From: Chondrilla cf. caribensis
Lineage: Eukaryota; Porifera; Demospongiae; Chondrillida; Chondrillidae
Assembly: GCA_964020155.1 (NCBI GenBank)
Contig: OZ026552.1
Location: 4,571,548 to 4,635,547 of the forward strand
DNA length: 64,000 nt
Reading direction: 5' to 3'
Of this stretch, positions 38,335-49,558 are shown in pieces. A program made the position numbers and the translations under genes. The notes under the pieces were generated by a model, which was given only the letters and a program-made list of their open reading frames with translations, was not told the origin of the DNA and searched no databases. Position 1 is the first letter of the stretch. The number at the start of each line of letters is the position of its first letter.

Positions 38335-39560
38335 TTAAAGCTTACACTCATTGGATGCAAAAACAATGGAATCGGGGTATTTGGCAACCGATCCGATAGA
38401 TGATCTAGAGTCGCGAATAGCAGCTATTGCTGATCTGAGAAGGGAATAGCGAAGTCTGCATCTTATCCATGAGATCACCTTATTATAGGGTTCATCTCTT
38501 CTTTCAGACAATAGACCAGCAAGTCTTTTGTAGGCGACTTCAGTCGATTTGCTCATACCACCTGATAGCGAGAAGACCAAAGGGGTGAAAGAACCCATCT
38601 CAACTTGCGTGATTCTGACCTCATAGGACCTGCGTTTCTCCAACTCATGTTTTCGATATACAGATCCTACCTTCTGATGGATATAGCTTGGGGCATTAGG
38701 GTTGAAGATTCGCACATCAAAAAAGGCCCTTTGACCCCGGCACCAAAATCCGTCGGCACTAACATCAACTCTAGCTGCATCTTCTCTGTTGGTGGAAGCT
38801 AAGGGGAATGTTTCTCCTGTAAGGGGCTGTAGTTTGGGTTCGCTGGTGACATTATAACATACTTCTGACAATAAATTTGCAGTGAGGTCCCTTATCTCGT
38901 TATGTCTGCGTGTCGGTAAGCCTCCCGTATTACACACTAGCGCATGATCAACTGTGAAACCCTTTCCGCAGATACATTGGGTACGGAGGTGTGTTGGTTG
39001 CCAGTTGTATCTTAGGTGAATAGCATCTCGAAAATCGCTTTTGTGCAATACCAGGCCTTGCGCTTTAATGGGGAGATTAAGTAGCCATGATGAGGCCCCT
39101 TTCTCGGTTGCAAGATCAACATTCCTCTTCATAGTTTCAGGTAGCAAGGCTGTTATTTTTTCAAACAGACATTTCTGAGTATTTTTACGTTTCGTTTTCA
39201 TTTCATCTTTGGCTTTCTTTTGATTATCCATCACATTGACATCATATAGGCTGTCGTTCTGGAAGATTTTTTCACATAGGGGGCCGGCCAATGAACGAGA
39301 GGTTTCGTATTCGTTGTCAGCTTCCTGAACGGGGTTTTTAATCCCCAAGCCCCCCAATCGAGGAGGTAGGGCAAATAGCTCCCTCTCTGTATCAGACACT
39401 ACGCGTCCAGTAATGGCAGGGATGAGGGTGGATTTTATGACGTCCTCTAAAGGCTTGAGAAGGTTTGCCATTGCGGGATTTGTCCTTAGAGCAAAGGACC
39501 ATTGGCTGCTTAGACCATGAATAAATCCGGCATAAGCGGCGTGTGGCTGGGACAGGGAAT
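38335..39560 (-). pseudogene. RT element, C-terminal part: zinc knuckle and R2-type endonuclease
   Basis: Open frame continuous with the RT region except for a one-base frameshift near 39550. Its first residues (HAAYAGFIHGLSSQWSFALR) are the RT thumb region. The 378-residue ATG-started part holds PPRLGGLGIKNP, then a zinc-knuckle-like CICGKGFTVDHALVC (about residues 166-180). RHNEIRDL, a Glu in SEPKL, RVDVSADGF and AFFDVRIFNP follow, in the order of the R/H-N, E, D, D-V pattern of restriction-like endonucleases in R2/NeSL-type elements. It ends SNECKL and a stop. Similar proteins are widespread as unnamed RT-linked ORFs in cnidarian and sponge genomes (my recollection, not searched). A related relic lies at 62745-63061. 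Confidence 0.75.
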
Positions 39561-41198
39561 TTTAGATAAAATCTTAACAGATTCCATCCAGACAGTAACC
39601 TTCTTGCTGAGTAGCAATGAGGTGGCCAAATCATTACCGATGGCGGCTCCAAGATATTCTCTTGCTTCGGAAGTAATGTTGATACCGAAATCACTGAACA
39701 AGAGCTTGGCTTCCTGTAAATACTCATTTTTGACGACCAGACATGTCTTTTCCATGTTAATGAAGTATCCATAAGATGGGCCGTGTCTGCGGAGTCCATG
39801 TAGCCAATCTTTCAACACTTCCAGGCGTCCTGCTGCAGCGGCATCATCTGCATACCATAGCTGATGGATCTCTTTTAACTTTGATTTCACCTTCTCAATA
39901 AGGGGCATCAATGCGACTGCATAAATAGCCATTGAGAGGGGGTCACCCTGAGTCGTCCCCTCTCTAGACAAGATGGTTTCTCCTTCTATAAAGAGATGGA
40001 TGTCCTCTCGGTACGTGTTGATAGCTATGGTGGCAAGAGTTGGACAGGTTACAGAGATATTTCGAAGTGCCACCTGACGATTCAGACTATTAAATGCATT
40101 TTTTGCATCAATCAGCAGCATTCCTTCAGACAAAGGATTCAGGAAGATGTGGCGCATGGCGTGGATTGCTGACTCTATGCCAGCAATTTGACCAGTGCAA
40201 AGTTGCACAGTGCCAGTTACTGACTGTATATCTGGAGATATCACCCCTAACACTGCTTTGCCAATGATTCGTCTTACCACCTCCCCTATGCCAATGGGGC
40301 GAACCCCAGGACATTTGTCAATGGCGATCAGTCTGCAGGCATTGTATGCCGCAATTCCTTCTGGGGCAACAAAGGTTGTACACAGTTTTCTTGCCACTGT
40401 AGAAATAGCAGAACATAGTTCATCTGATGCACGACGGAAAGCGGTACAAAACCTTTTCCAAGCACTAGAGTCAGCTCCAGATGGTCCAGCAGAACCCTTT
40501 ACCTTAAGAACTGCTGATTTAATAGCCTTTCCGTCAATATTCTGAAAGATGACTGGATGTGGGATAGACATGTTGTCTGCAGGTTCTACCAATGCATCAA
40601 AACAAAGGGGACCACTCGCAGGATGTTTCTCTAGAAGGATGTCTCGCTCAGTATTGGTCCCATTTCCGACTTTACTCTGAAGAGATAGAAATTGGTTATT
40701 TCCTGACTGGTTAGACAGTAATCTCATCGCTGCCTTAACATTCCCCCGAAACATTAAATTACTGAATGATCTTGCAAGTTTTGATTCATTAGTCTGATGG
40801 GATACACTTGGACGCAAACGATTTTGAATGGATTGGGCCTTATGTAGCAAGGATTTTATATCACCAGATTCCCAGAGTTCCAATCTTCTACGTAGTGCAG
40901 CAATGTTTTCTTTGTCTTTAGACCTCGGATGGGGTCGTTGTAGGAGTAAGGCAGGTAAGACCATAGCACATTTAATGGCTACACTATGCAAACCATTGTT
41001 CTCACCATACGCTTTAAAAAGCTTGGCCAATTCAAACACAAAGGTTTGTCCAACCTTGCCATTGGGTACTCTGAAAATGTTCTGTTTCCAATGGACTATT
41101 GACTGGTATGCCATCTCGAGCTCAATCGAAAAATCGCTGAGGTCTTTCATGCCATTCCATAAGTCCGAAGCAATGTCAATCAACGAGTTGAAGGACGC
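39510..41198 (-). pseudogene. RT element, reverse transcriptase region
   Basis: 557 residues from the first usable start at 41183; the frame opens at a TAG just upstream and has no ATG, so the N-terminus is missing or lies on another exon. RT motifs are complete: RPIGIGEVVRRIIGKAV (about 296), motif A DAKNAFNSLN (about 359), motif B GTTQGDPLSM (about 412), motif C WYADDAAAAG (about 444), then YGYFINMEKT and REYLGAAIG. The catalytic aspartates are intact. It ends early (PDLFMV, stop at 39510-39512) because of the one-base shift near 39550, after which the protein continues in another frame. A recently active non-LTR-type RT is likely, now inactivated by one lesion plus 5' loss. Confidence 0.85.
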
Positions 41199-41675
41199 CT
41201 AATTCGTTATCAAAACGACGAGCAAAAAAGGAACGATATGTGGCAAGATTTTGAAGCAGGGATCGTTTCACAATAAATTGACAATTTTGCGCTAAATGCT
41301 ATTAAAGAACTTTACAGGTTGTGCACGAGCATCAAAATTCCGAATTTGTCTCGCCGGTAAATGCGCACGGACGCTTTATTGTTCGAACAATATTACTTCT
41401 TCGTTTTTCGGTTAGTTCCGTCTGTTCTCCAGGCAGTTTCAGCTTGGCAAAGGGCATTTTCACTTTTTCCTCGCCGAACAAAACACTTCTTTGATTTTAA
41501 GGATGAAGTTCAATGGAAATCTCTAGAAACAAACCATAGTTTTTCCAGCCTCAACTCAACATTAATATGCCCTAGCCAAACAGTATCTATTTCATTTATT
41601 GATATTCAATATGTAGTCATTTTATTAGCATATTTGCCGGACCACCCGGAAACTGCTTGCTCCGGGCCTGATGTG

Positions 41676-42833
41676 ATATACACAGGGACTGTCTGGAGCT
41701 TTGTTAGCCATGAATATGTATGTACTATATGTATTAACAAGGGTACCTGAATATGTATGTACAGTATGTACTAACAAGGGTACCTGGATACATATGTACT
41801 GTATGTACTAACAAGGGTATCTGAATATGTATGTACTGTATGTACTAACAAGGGTACCCGAAAACATATATACATATTATTTAGATACGTATGTACATAT
41901 ATTTACACATACATATGTACACGTGTGTCCATAATAATGCTGGTACTAATAACAATAAACAGTATATTGTACACACATATGTATATGTACATGTACGTAT
42001 GCACACATGTACATGATAATAATTTCATAAGAGCATATCATTTCATTCATCAAGCATTACACACTGGAAAATGGAAACAAACTAATAATAATATGTCTGA
42101 GCTGTTTGTCCCCAAAATCCAATTCACAATGATATTTATTGACAAGGTCAACTCAATTCTCAGTAAACAGAGACAGAATAAAACAGGGATGTGGGGTGTG
42201 GGGAGTCAGTAAGAAATATATACATATCTGAATTGGAGGATGTGGGAGAGTGCTTCTGTTCTGAATCAGTTTAAAACAGTTTCCAACCACCTCAATAGGT
42301 GGTTTACCTGAATTGATTACCTAATTGCTCAGCCTGTTTGCACACTACTCTCTCCCTCACATTGGATACATTAAGCACCTCAGGTTGTAGTGAGGTTTAC
42401 AGGACATGTATGAAGATGGACTGAATATCATCTTGACACACTCACTCTAGCATGAGCTACATCAAAAGGTGCTTAATATTTTTCTCCCATAATGTGCAAT
42501 TTGGAAAGTTTAATGCTCTAGTGTAAGCAGGGTTCATGTAAACAGCCAACTCAGGGGTTTTATGGAAAGGTCTAAAGTTCAAGAAAGAGGAACTTCCCTT
42601 ACACCCAGTAAGAGAGAGGGGTTAGTTCCAGTTGAAACTTGTAATGATATTCATTGGAGGGGTCACCTACAGACCAATCACCTGTAGACAACAAATACGT
42701 ACAATTTTATGAAAATTGAATGAAGTAGCTTGAGGTGCAGTTGTCATGGTAACATCACTCTCATACTATAGTATAATATTATAATGTTTTGTATTGAATA
42801 GATCCAGTTACAACAACACCAGAAGTTAAACAG
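41676..42833. repeat. Right part of duplicon X2
   Basis: Resumes X at the transposon exit: tandem GGGTACCTGAATATGTATG-type units (about 41700-41860), TGTCCATAATAATGCTG, and one copy of the segment with CACTACTCTCTCCCTCACAT. It runs to the FRL-E TATA box. No gene. Confidence 0.8.
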
Positions 42834-42842
42834 CTATAAATA
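42834..42842 (+). promoter_or_regulatory. TATA box of FRL-E
   Basis: CTATAAATA, same context as FRL-A (ACCAGAAGTTAAACAG upstream). Confidence 0.7.
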
Positions 42843-42891
42843 TAGGACAACACTCCAGCTGAACACCAATGTGCAGATTCAAGAGTTCAGC

Positions 42892-44057
42892 ATGCTAAAG
42901 TTTCTAGTAGTGTTCTTAATCATTTTTAAGATTGGTTCAGTGGAAAATGCTGTCTTGTTGAAGAAGTCAACAACTGACATATCTCACACTATCAACAAGG
43001 TGAGTGGGGGAGGTGGAGGAACACTGGTTGTGGGGTGATGGTGATGGTGACCACATTCATCTACTCTACAGAGATCAACACCAACTACACCATGTGACAA
43101 ATCTAGGGAAGGAAACGCCATCTACAATCAACAACAAACTGATACAGTGTGGATTTGTAAGAGTGGAAAGTGGACACCTTTCAAGTAAGACACTTCATAC
43201 ACTGCACACAAAAACATATTTTCAAACAAATTCACACGCACACACACACACACACAACACAACACAATGTACTGTACTCCATTCCACAGGCTAACACTCT
43301 CACTGGGATCTACTAAAGATGTTCCTGCATCATCCTGTAAGGAGATACGACAATCACACACTGATAACGGCTACCAACCTCCAACAGATGGGATGTACTG
43401 GATCACATTCCATGACAAATGTACAAACAAGACACAGACTATAAAGGTAACATACTCCAGTACATCACAGAATGTACATTACAACCTACATTCTCTCTCT
43501 CTTGTACACTACAACAGGTTTGGTGTGACATGTCCACATGTGGAGGAGGATGGACACTAGTGTGGAAACACTCCTACATGGAGGTTAATCCACTCACATC
43601 AGACATGTACTACTTCTCCGATCACTACAGACCCTGTACTGACATCAACAGTGGATGGTGCAATGTACCCCATAAATCTCGCCTCAAGCCCACTGAAATG
43701 ATGATAGTTGCCTACCACAACAAAAGAGTCGTGTATGCCTATCGAGGGAAATTTAACCGTAACATTGACTCGGACTGGACAGGAGCGATTCTACTTGATC
43801 ACCACAAGTGTGTGGACCATTGTACCATTAATAATGGAGTTCGTCCAGCACCTAGTAATCATGCTAATAGAGATAACAGACTTCTTGGGATTGCCTTTGA
43901 TAAAACCTCTCCTGACAACTACTATGCCAATTGTGATACATTCTGGAGAAACTTTGATTATCCTGTGGAGTGTCGCTGGCATAGCTGTTACCTGCCAACT
44001 TCCATTTCTGCTACAAAGACAAATACTCAAATGACAGTAGCCATTTATGTACGGTGA
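42892..44057 (+). CDS. FRL-E: secreted GGGWT/fibrinogen-like protein, intact
   Basis: Exons 42892-42999, 43072-43184, 43290-43446, 43518-44057; 305 residues. Alpha-1 subtype, sister of FRL-A (MLKFLVVFLIIFKIGSVENA; exon 3 has SHTDNGYQPP and FHDKCTNKTQ as in A). The tail combines an A-like start (HCTINNGVRPAPS) with its own later part: NHANRDNRLLG, FDKTSPDNYYANCDTFWRN, YPVECRWHSCYLP and SATKTNTQ. This mosaic suggests conversion between copies. No lesion is visible. Confidence 0.87.
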
Positions 44058-44756
44058 TTGGTTGCTGCAGGAATGGGCTGGCAAAGTAACACAATATCTG
44101 ATAAAACTATGTATGTTTATGTACATCAATTAATGCATGTACTTACTTGGAAATTTAACTGAGGCAGTGGAATAATTACATAATACAGAAAATCATTTTT
44201 TGGATTCACTGAATGCATGGTCATGACGGTTGGGAGGATAGTCCGTACATTATTGGGTGTACATGTGCATGGCTAGTACATGGGAATACGTGCATGTAAC
44301 ACATATAATATACCCAAGTACACATTGTGGATATGCACTTTGAACCTTCACAACCTGGGAAGGAGTTACTGCTCAAAATATGTCAAATTAGCAAGACTCC
44401 ACTGTACTTGGTTATAGCCTTGTCTCAAACTCTCATTGGATTATGTAAATGTACATAATACCTACTCTGTACATAATACCTACTCTGTACCTAACAGTAA
44501 AGCATACATCAAACATATCAAGTGAAGATGTGGCTACTTTAAACCAGCCTCATTAGTGACCTTGCTCAGCAAAATCCTTTAAAATCAACCAATTACAGTG
44601 CTTTGGAGACCTCGGGTTCATGAACCTTGTAAACATGTCTACAACATTTCATGGATTTCAGAGATGATTGAAATACAATAGTGTCTTCTGGATTCTTTAC
44701 AAATGCACAACATACTCAATGACCTGATCCTATCATTGTGTGTATGTACATGCTTG

Positions 44757-45026
44757 TAGGCATTCTACTCGATCACAACAAGTGTGTAGACCAATTTGCA
44801 CCCATAGTAATGGAGTTTGTCCTCTGCACCTAGTGCTCAAGGGGATAACAGACTTCTTGGGGTTGCCTTTGATAAACACTCTCCTGACAACTACTATGCC
44901 AATTGTGATACATTCTGCAATAACTTTGACAATCCTTCAGAGTGTCATTGGCATGATTGTCAATTACTACCTTCCATATCAGCTAGGGCTAGTGCTGTTC
45001 AGATGACTGTTGTCATTTATATGTAG
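44757..45026 (+). pseudogene. FRL exon-4 relic (E')
   Basis: Orthologous to relic A' (same 5' break at CATTCTACT-GATCACAA). It is frameshifted around the TTTGTCCTCTGCACCTAG segment, after which NRLLGVAFDKHSPDNYYANC continues open. It ends with ATTTATATGTAG. Confidence 0.85.
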
Positions 45027-45108
45027 GCTGAGTAATATAGAAACATATGCAATGTATGTAGACACAGGTATAGGATAAGTACACATGCACACACGTACAC
45101 CAATATTA

Positions 45109-45195
45109 CATTCCACAATAGCTTTGACAATCCTGGAGAGTGCCGCTGGGCTGACTGTCACCTGCCATATTCCATTTTTGCAACATACAGATATA
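45109..45195 (+). pseudogene. FRL exon-4 relic (E'')
   Basis: A short piece (ACATTCCACAATAGCTTTGA, GAGAGTGCCGCTGG, CTGCCATATTCCATTTT). It is interrupted at CAGATA-TA, exactly where A'' continues with TTCAAATGAC. Confidence 0.7.
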
Positions 45196-45376
45196 GTGAA
45201 CACTGGTTAACTAGAAATCCATGATGCAAGTCAAAGTACCTCTTGGTAACAGTATTTTTGTTATCAGGTCTCCATATATATGAAAGGCATTCACGCAATA
45301 TAGTTGATTATTTGAACAGCATATAGAGAAATGAGAATATAAACTATAACAACTCAATGATGGCAATGTTATTAAT

Positions 45377-45718
45377 TCATGAAGTGGGGAAAAAGCCAGA
45401 CAATTTTGGCTGTTTCTTTGACCATATGGTGGAAGTCTCTAAGGCTAGCAGATCTCTATATTTGCAGGGATCTCTGCACTGAAACAGTACTTTGTCAATA
45501 TCAGAGTAGGCTGCTTCACGAATACGATTCCTGCTGCCGCTGGAGTTCTCCCCTTCGATTTTGCTTCTGTTCTTCAAGAATATGGACAGTGTCAAGCTGG
45601 GAGAGTCGTGATTTTTTTTACAAATTTCTGTCTTTGAGAGGTTCCTGGCATCAATCTCTTGAAAAATCTTCATCTTAAAATCATTCCAATAGCTGTGTTG
45701 CTTCTTCCCAGTTGCCAT
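45377..45718 (-). pseudogene. pogo/CENP-B-type transposase fragment (DNA-binding HTH)
   Basis: 113 residues starting MATGKKQHSYWNDFKMKIF and continuing EIDARNLSKTEICKKNHD, SLTLSIFLKNRSKIE. This matches the N-terminal helix-turn-helix of pogo/Tigger/CENP-B proteins (NLSKTEIAKKYGI.KSTLS.ILKN pattern). The DDE catalytic domain is absent and the tail after DIDKVLFQ is not family-like. The start lies in CAAGATGGCAAC. A truncated duplicate follows at 46041-46274. Confidence 0.65.
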
Positions 45719-46596
45719 CTTGAAACAGCGCTGTATGTGTCAATGTAACTATTACATTACTTGGTTATAGCCTTGTCTCAACCTCTCATTGGATTATGTA
45801 AATGTACATAACACCTACTCTGTACATAACACTAAGTCTTACTGGTTCTGGTCTATAGTAATTGCTGGTAACAAATTCTATCCTGCCAGAGGGACATTCA
45901 CATGTACTCACAGACTATGTATATTATGTACTATTAGTGAATCTCCTCAACAGTAAAGCATACATCAAACATATCAAGTGAAGATGTGGCTACTTTGAAC
46001 CAGCCTCATTAGTGACCTTGCTCAGCAACATCCTTTGAAACAGTACTTTGTCAATATCAGAGTAGGCTGCTTCACGAATACGATTCCTGCTGCCGCTGGA
46101 GTTCTCCCCTTCGATTTTGCTTCTGTTCTTCAAGAATATGGACAGTGTCAAGCTGGGAGAGTCGTGATTTTTTTTACAAATTTCTGTCTTTGAGAGGTTC
46201 CTGGCATCAATCTCTTGAAAAATCTTCATCTTAAAATCATTCCAATAGCTGTGTTGCTTCTTCCCAGTTGCCATCTTGAAACAGCGCTGTATGTGTCAAT
46301 GTAACTATTACATTACTTGGTTATAGCCTTGTCTCAACCTCTCATTGGATTATGTAAATGTACATAACACCTACTCTGTACATAACACTAAGTCTTACTG
46401 GTTCTGGTCTATAGTAATTGCTGGTAACAAATTCTATCCTGCCAGAGGGACATTCACATGTACTCACAGACTATGTATATTATGTACTATTAGTGAATCT
46501 CCTCAACAGTAAAGCATACATCAAACATATCAAGTGAAGATGTGGCTACTTTGAACCAGCCTCATTAGTGACCTTGCTCAGCAACATCCTTTGAAA
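45485..46596. repeat. Perfect 556-bp tandem duplication
   Basis: 45485-46040 and 46041-46596 read identical base for base as far as I can compare, including an eight-T run. Each unit joins most of the pogo HTH fragment to FRL 3' flank. The junction carries TGAAA microhomology: ACTGAAACAGTAC at the first start and TTTGAAACAGTAC at the second. Confidence 0.9.
46041..46274 (-). pseudogene. Duplicate pogo HTH fragment, truncated
   Basis: Identical to the first copy from the ATG through DIDKVLFQ, then runs into FRL flank (RMLLSKVTNEAGSK). A by-product of the 556-bp tandem duplication. Confidence 0.8.
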
Positions 46597-47010
46597 TGAA
46601 TCAATTACAGTGCTTTGGGGATATCAGGTTCATGAACCTTGTAAACATGTCTACAACATTTCATGGATTTCAGAACTAATTGAAATACAATAGTGTCTTC
46701 TGGATTCTTTACAAATGCACAACATACTCAATGACCTCATCCTATCATTGTGCATACATTTGACTAATGCCAACATAATACAGGCTTACAGTACAGCATA
46801 CATTAGAAAGGAGTTAATAGTACACAGCTTAATTCACCAGCATACATATGGAGCTACTTACAATTTGACAAAAACACAACAACAACACACTGTCAGTATG
46901 TACCATGGGTACATATGTACATTGAAGAACAGCAGATGCTCTGAATGAGATTCATTGGCAATGAATAATTTTAAACAGTTACAGCTGCTACGTGACCAGA
47001 AGTTGAACGA
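46597..47010. repeat. FRL-F 5' flank
   Basis: Standard upstream flank with TCTTCTGGATTCTTTACAAA, TTTGACTAATGCCAACATAA and CAGTATGTACCATGGGTAC. No gene. Confidence 0.75.
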
Positions 47011-47019
47011 CTATAAATA
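47011..47019 (+). promoter_or_regulatory. TATA box of FRL-F
   Basis: CTATAAATA 54 bp before the ATG, after ACCAGAAGTTGAACGA. Confidence 0.7.
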
Positions 47020-47072
47020 CAGGACATATCTCCAGATGAACACCACCTGGTGTGTAGATTCAAGAGTTCAAC

Positions 47073-48205
47073 ATGTGGAGCTTTCTGGTAGTGATCTTGA
47101 TCATTGGTGAGATTGGGTCAGTGGAGAGCACTGTCTTGTTGGAGGAGACAACAACTGACATATCTCACACTATCAACAAGGTGAGTGGGGGAGGTGGAGG
47201 AACACTGGTTGTGGGGTGATGGTGATGGTGACCACATTCATCTACTCGACAGAGATCAGCACCAACTACACCATGTGACAAATCCAGGGAAGGAAACGCC
47301 ATCTACATTCAGCAACAAACTGATACAGTGTGGATTTGTAAGAGTGGAAAGTGGACACCTTTCAAGTAGGACATGTTATATATAGGAATATATGATACAC
47401 ACAACACAATGTACTGTACTCCATTCCACAGGCTAACACTATCACTGGGAGCTACTTGAGATGTTCCCGCATCATCCTGTAAGGAGATACAACAATCACT
47501 AACTGCTAACTGCTACCAACCTCCAACTGATGGGATGTACTGGATCACAATACAAGACCAATGTACCAACCAGACACAGACTATAAAGGTAACATGCTCC
47601 AGTACATCAAGGAATGTACATTAAAACTTACATCCCTTCTCTCTCGTACACTACAAAAGGTTTGGTGTGACATGTCCACATGTGGAGGAGGATGGACACT
47701 AGTGTGGAAACACTCCTACATGGAGGTTACTCCACTCACATCAGACATGTACTACTTCTCTAATCACTACAGACCCTGTACCGATATCAACAGTGGATGG
47801 TGCAATGTACCCCAGAAATCTCGCCTCAAGCCCACTGAAATGATGATAGTTGCCTACCACAACAAAAGAGTCGTGTATGCCTATCGTGGTAAATTTAACC
47901 GTAACATGGACTCGGACTGGACAGGAGGGATTCTACTGGATCACCACAAGTGTGTGGACCATTGTGCAAGAAGTGGAAATAAAGGAGTTCGTCCAGCACC
48001 TAGTGACCATGCTAACAGGGATAACAGATTGCTTGGGATTGCCTTTGATAAACACTCTCCTGACAACTACTATGACAATAGTAATACATTCTACAACAAC
48101 TTTGACAATCCTGTAGAGGCTCGCTGGCATGACTGTTTCCTGCCAACTTCCATTTCTGCTACAAACAGAAATACTCAAATGACAGTAGCCATTTATGTGT
48201 GGTGA
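47073..48205 (+). pseudogene. FRL-F: alpha-2 copy with exon-3 nonsense codon
   Basis: Exons 47073-47180, 47253-47365, 47432-47588, 47660-48205. Exon 3 has TGA at 47457-47459 where sisters have CAA (GCTACTTGAGATG against GCTACTCAAGATG, two base changes). The exon 2 donor is GTAGGA instead of GTAAGA and the exon 4 acceptor is AAAAG. In exon 4 both members of an apparent Cys pair are lost together (NSNTF for NCDTF, EARW for ECRW) and the protein would end YVW instead of YVR. These changes point to a decaying gene, although exon 4 stays open. Tail: FDKHSPDNYYDNSNTFYNN. Confidence 0.85.
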
Positions 48206-49496
48206 TTGGTTGCTGCAGGAATGGGCTGGCAAAGTAACACAATATCTGATACAACTATGTTTATGTACATCAATTAATGCATGTACTTATATTTTTACTT
48301 GGAAATTTAAGTGAAGCAGTGGAATAATTACATAATACAGAAAATCAATTTTTATATTCACTGAATGCATATGCATGGTCGTGACGGTTGGGAGGATAGT
48401 GCCAAATTAGCAAGGCTCCACTGTACTTGGTTATAGGCTTGTCTCAACCTCTCATTGGATTATGTAAATGTACATAACACCTACTCTGTACACTTACTGG
48501 TTCTGTTCTATAGTAATTGTTGGTAACAAATTCTATCCTACCAGAGGTACATTCACATACACTCACAGATGGTGTACATATGTACTATTAGTGATTCTCC
48601 TCAACAGTAAAGCATACATCAAACATATCAAGTGAAGATGTGGCTACTTTGAACCAGCCTCATTAGTGACCTTGCTCAGCAAAATCCTTAAAACTGAACC
48701 ATTTGGAGGGCTTTGGGGATAGGGGATAGGGATATCAGGTTCATGAACCTTGTAAACATGTCTACAACATTTCATGGATTTCAGAGATGATTGAAATACA
48801 ATAGTGTCTTCTGGATTCTTTACAAATGCACAACATACTCAATGACCTGATCCTATCATTGTGCATACATTTGACTAATGCCAACATAATGCAGGCTTAC
48901 ACTGTACAGCATACATTAGGAAGGAGTTAATAGTAAACAGCTAAATTCACCAGTATACATATAGAGTAGCTTTTGATAAGCACCATTTTGAATAGCTCAT
49001 GGGAAAGTGGGTGTGTCAACCTGATAATTTAACCAGATCTAGCTAGGGACGTGAACTAACTTATGAAGTAATTCCCATCTGAATAGGTGGCCTGTAACCC
49101 CAGCTACATTCGGAGGTGCTTAATATTCTTTCAATATATAGGATAGTATACGTACAATAGTGTCTTCTGGATTCTTTACAAATGCACAACATACTCAATG
49201 GCCTGATCCTATCATTGTGCATACATTTGACTAATGCCAACATAATACAGGCTTACAGTACAGCATACATTAGGAAGGAGTTAATAGTACACAGGTTAAT
49301 TCACCAGCATACATATGGAGCTACTTATAATTTGACAGAAACACTACAACAACACACTGTCAGTATGTACCATGGGTACATATGTATATGTACATTGAAG
49401 AACAGCAGATAATCTGAATGAGATTCATGGTCAATGAATAATTGCACATTACCAATTGCAACAGTTACAACTGATACATAACCGGAAGTTGAACGA
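48206..49496. repeat. FRL-F 3' flank and FRL-G 5' flank
   Basis: Usual flanking modules, with a single unit of the 185-bp repeat at about 48963-49150. TCTTCTGGATTCTTTACAAA appears twice (about 48810 and 49160), so part of the 5' flank is duplicated around that unit. No gene. Confidence 0.75.
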
Positions 49497-49505
49497 CTAT
49501 AAATA
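49497..49505 (+). promoter_or_regulatory. TATA box and ETS site of FRL-G
   Basis: CTATAAATA, preceded at 49481-49493 by ACCGGAAGTTGAA, a full ETS consensus (ACCGGAAGT). Confidence 0.7.
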
Positions 49506-49558
49506 CAGGACATATCTCCAGATGAACACCACCTGGTGTGTAGATTCAAGAGGTCAAC

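Larger units (their letters stand above)
37985..41670. mobile_element. 3.69-kb TIR element with RT-endonuclease cargo, 5-bp TSD
   Basis: The left end is CAAGGCCGGCGCAAG. The reverse complement of the right end is CAGGCCCGGAGCAAG (12 of 15 match), and TGGTCCGGCAA recurs just inside both ends. ATGTG flanks both sides (37980-37984 and 41671-41675) and is single at the empty site in X1 (21432-ish) and X3 (52003-ish). These features fit a hAT-like DNA transposon with 5-bp duplication. No transposase is seen; instead a minus-strand reverse transcriptase/endonuclease coding region occupies 38335-41200. Either a retroelement is nested in a non-autonomous hAT or the RT gene is captured cargo. Confidence 0.75.
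44058..45376. repeat. FRL-E 3' flank with exon-4 relics
   Basis: Standard FRL 3' flank (CATGGTCATGACGGTTGGGA; short CTGTACATAATACCTACT run near 44445-44490), then the relics E' and E''. From about 45196 comes sequence starting AGTGAACACTGGTTAACTAG, which looks like one end of a pogo/Tigger-type element and leads to the transposase fragment. Confidence 0.7.

Noticed and set aside
39392..40545. Other open frames overlapping the RT region on both strands
   Set aside because: Shadow frames; the RT and endonuclease motifs all lie in the two frames annotated.
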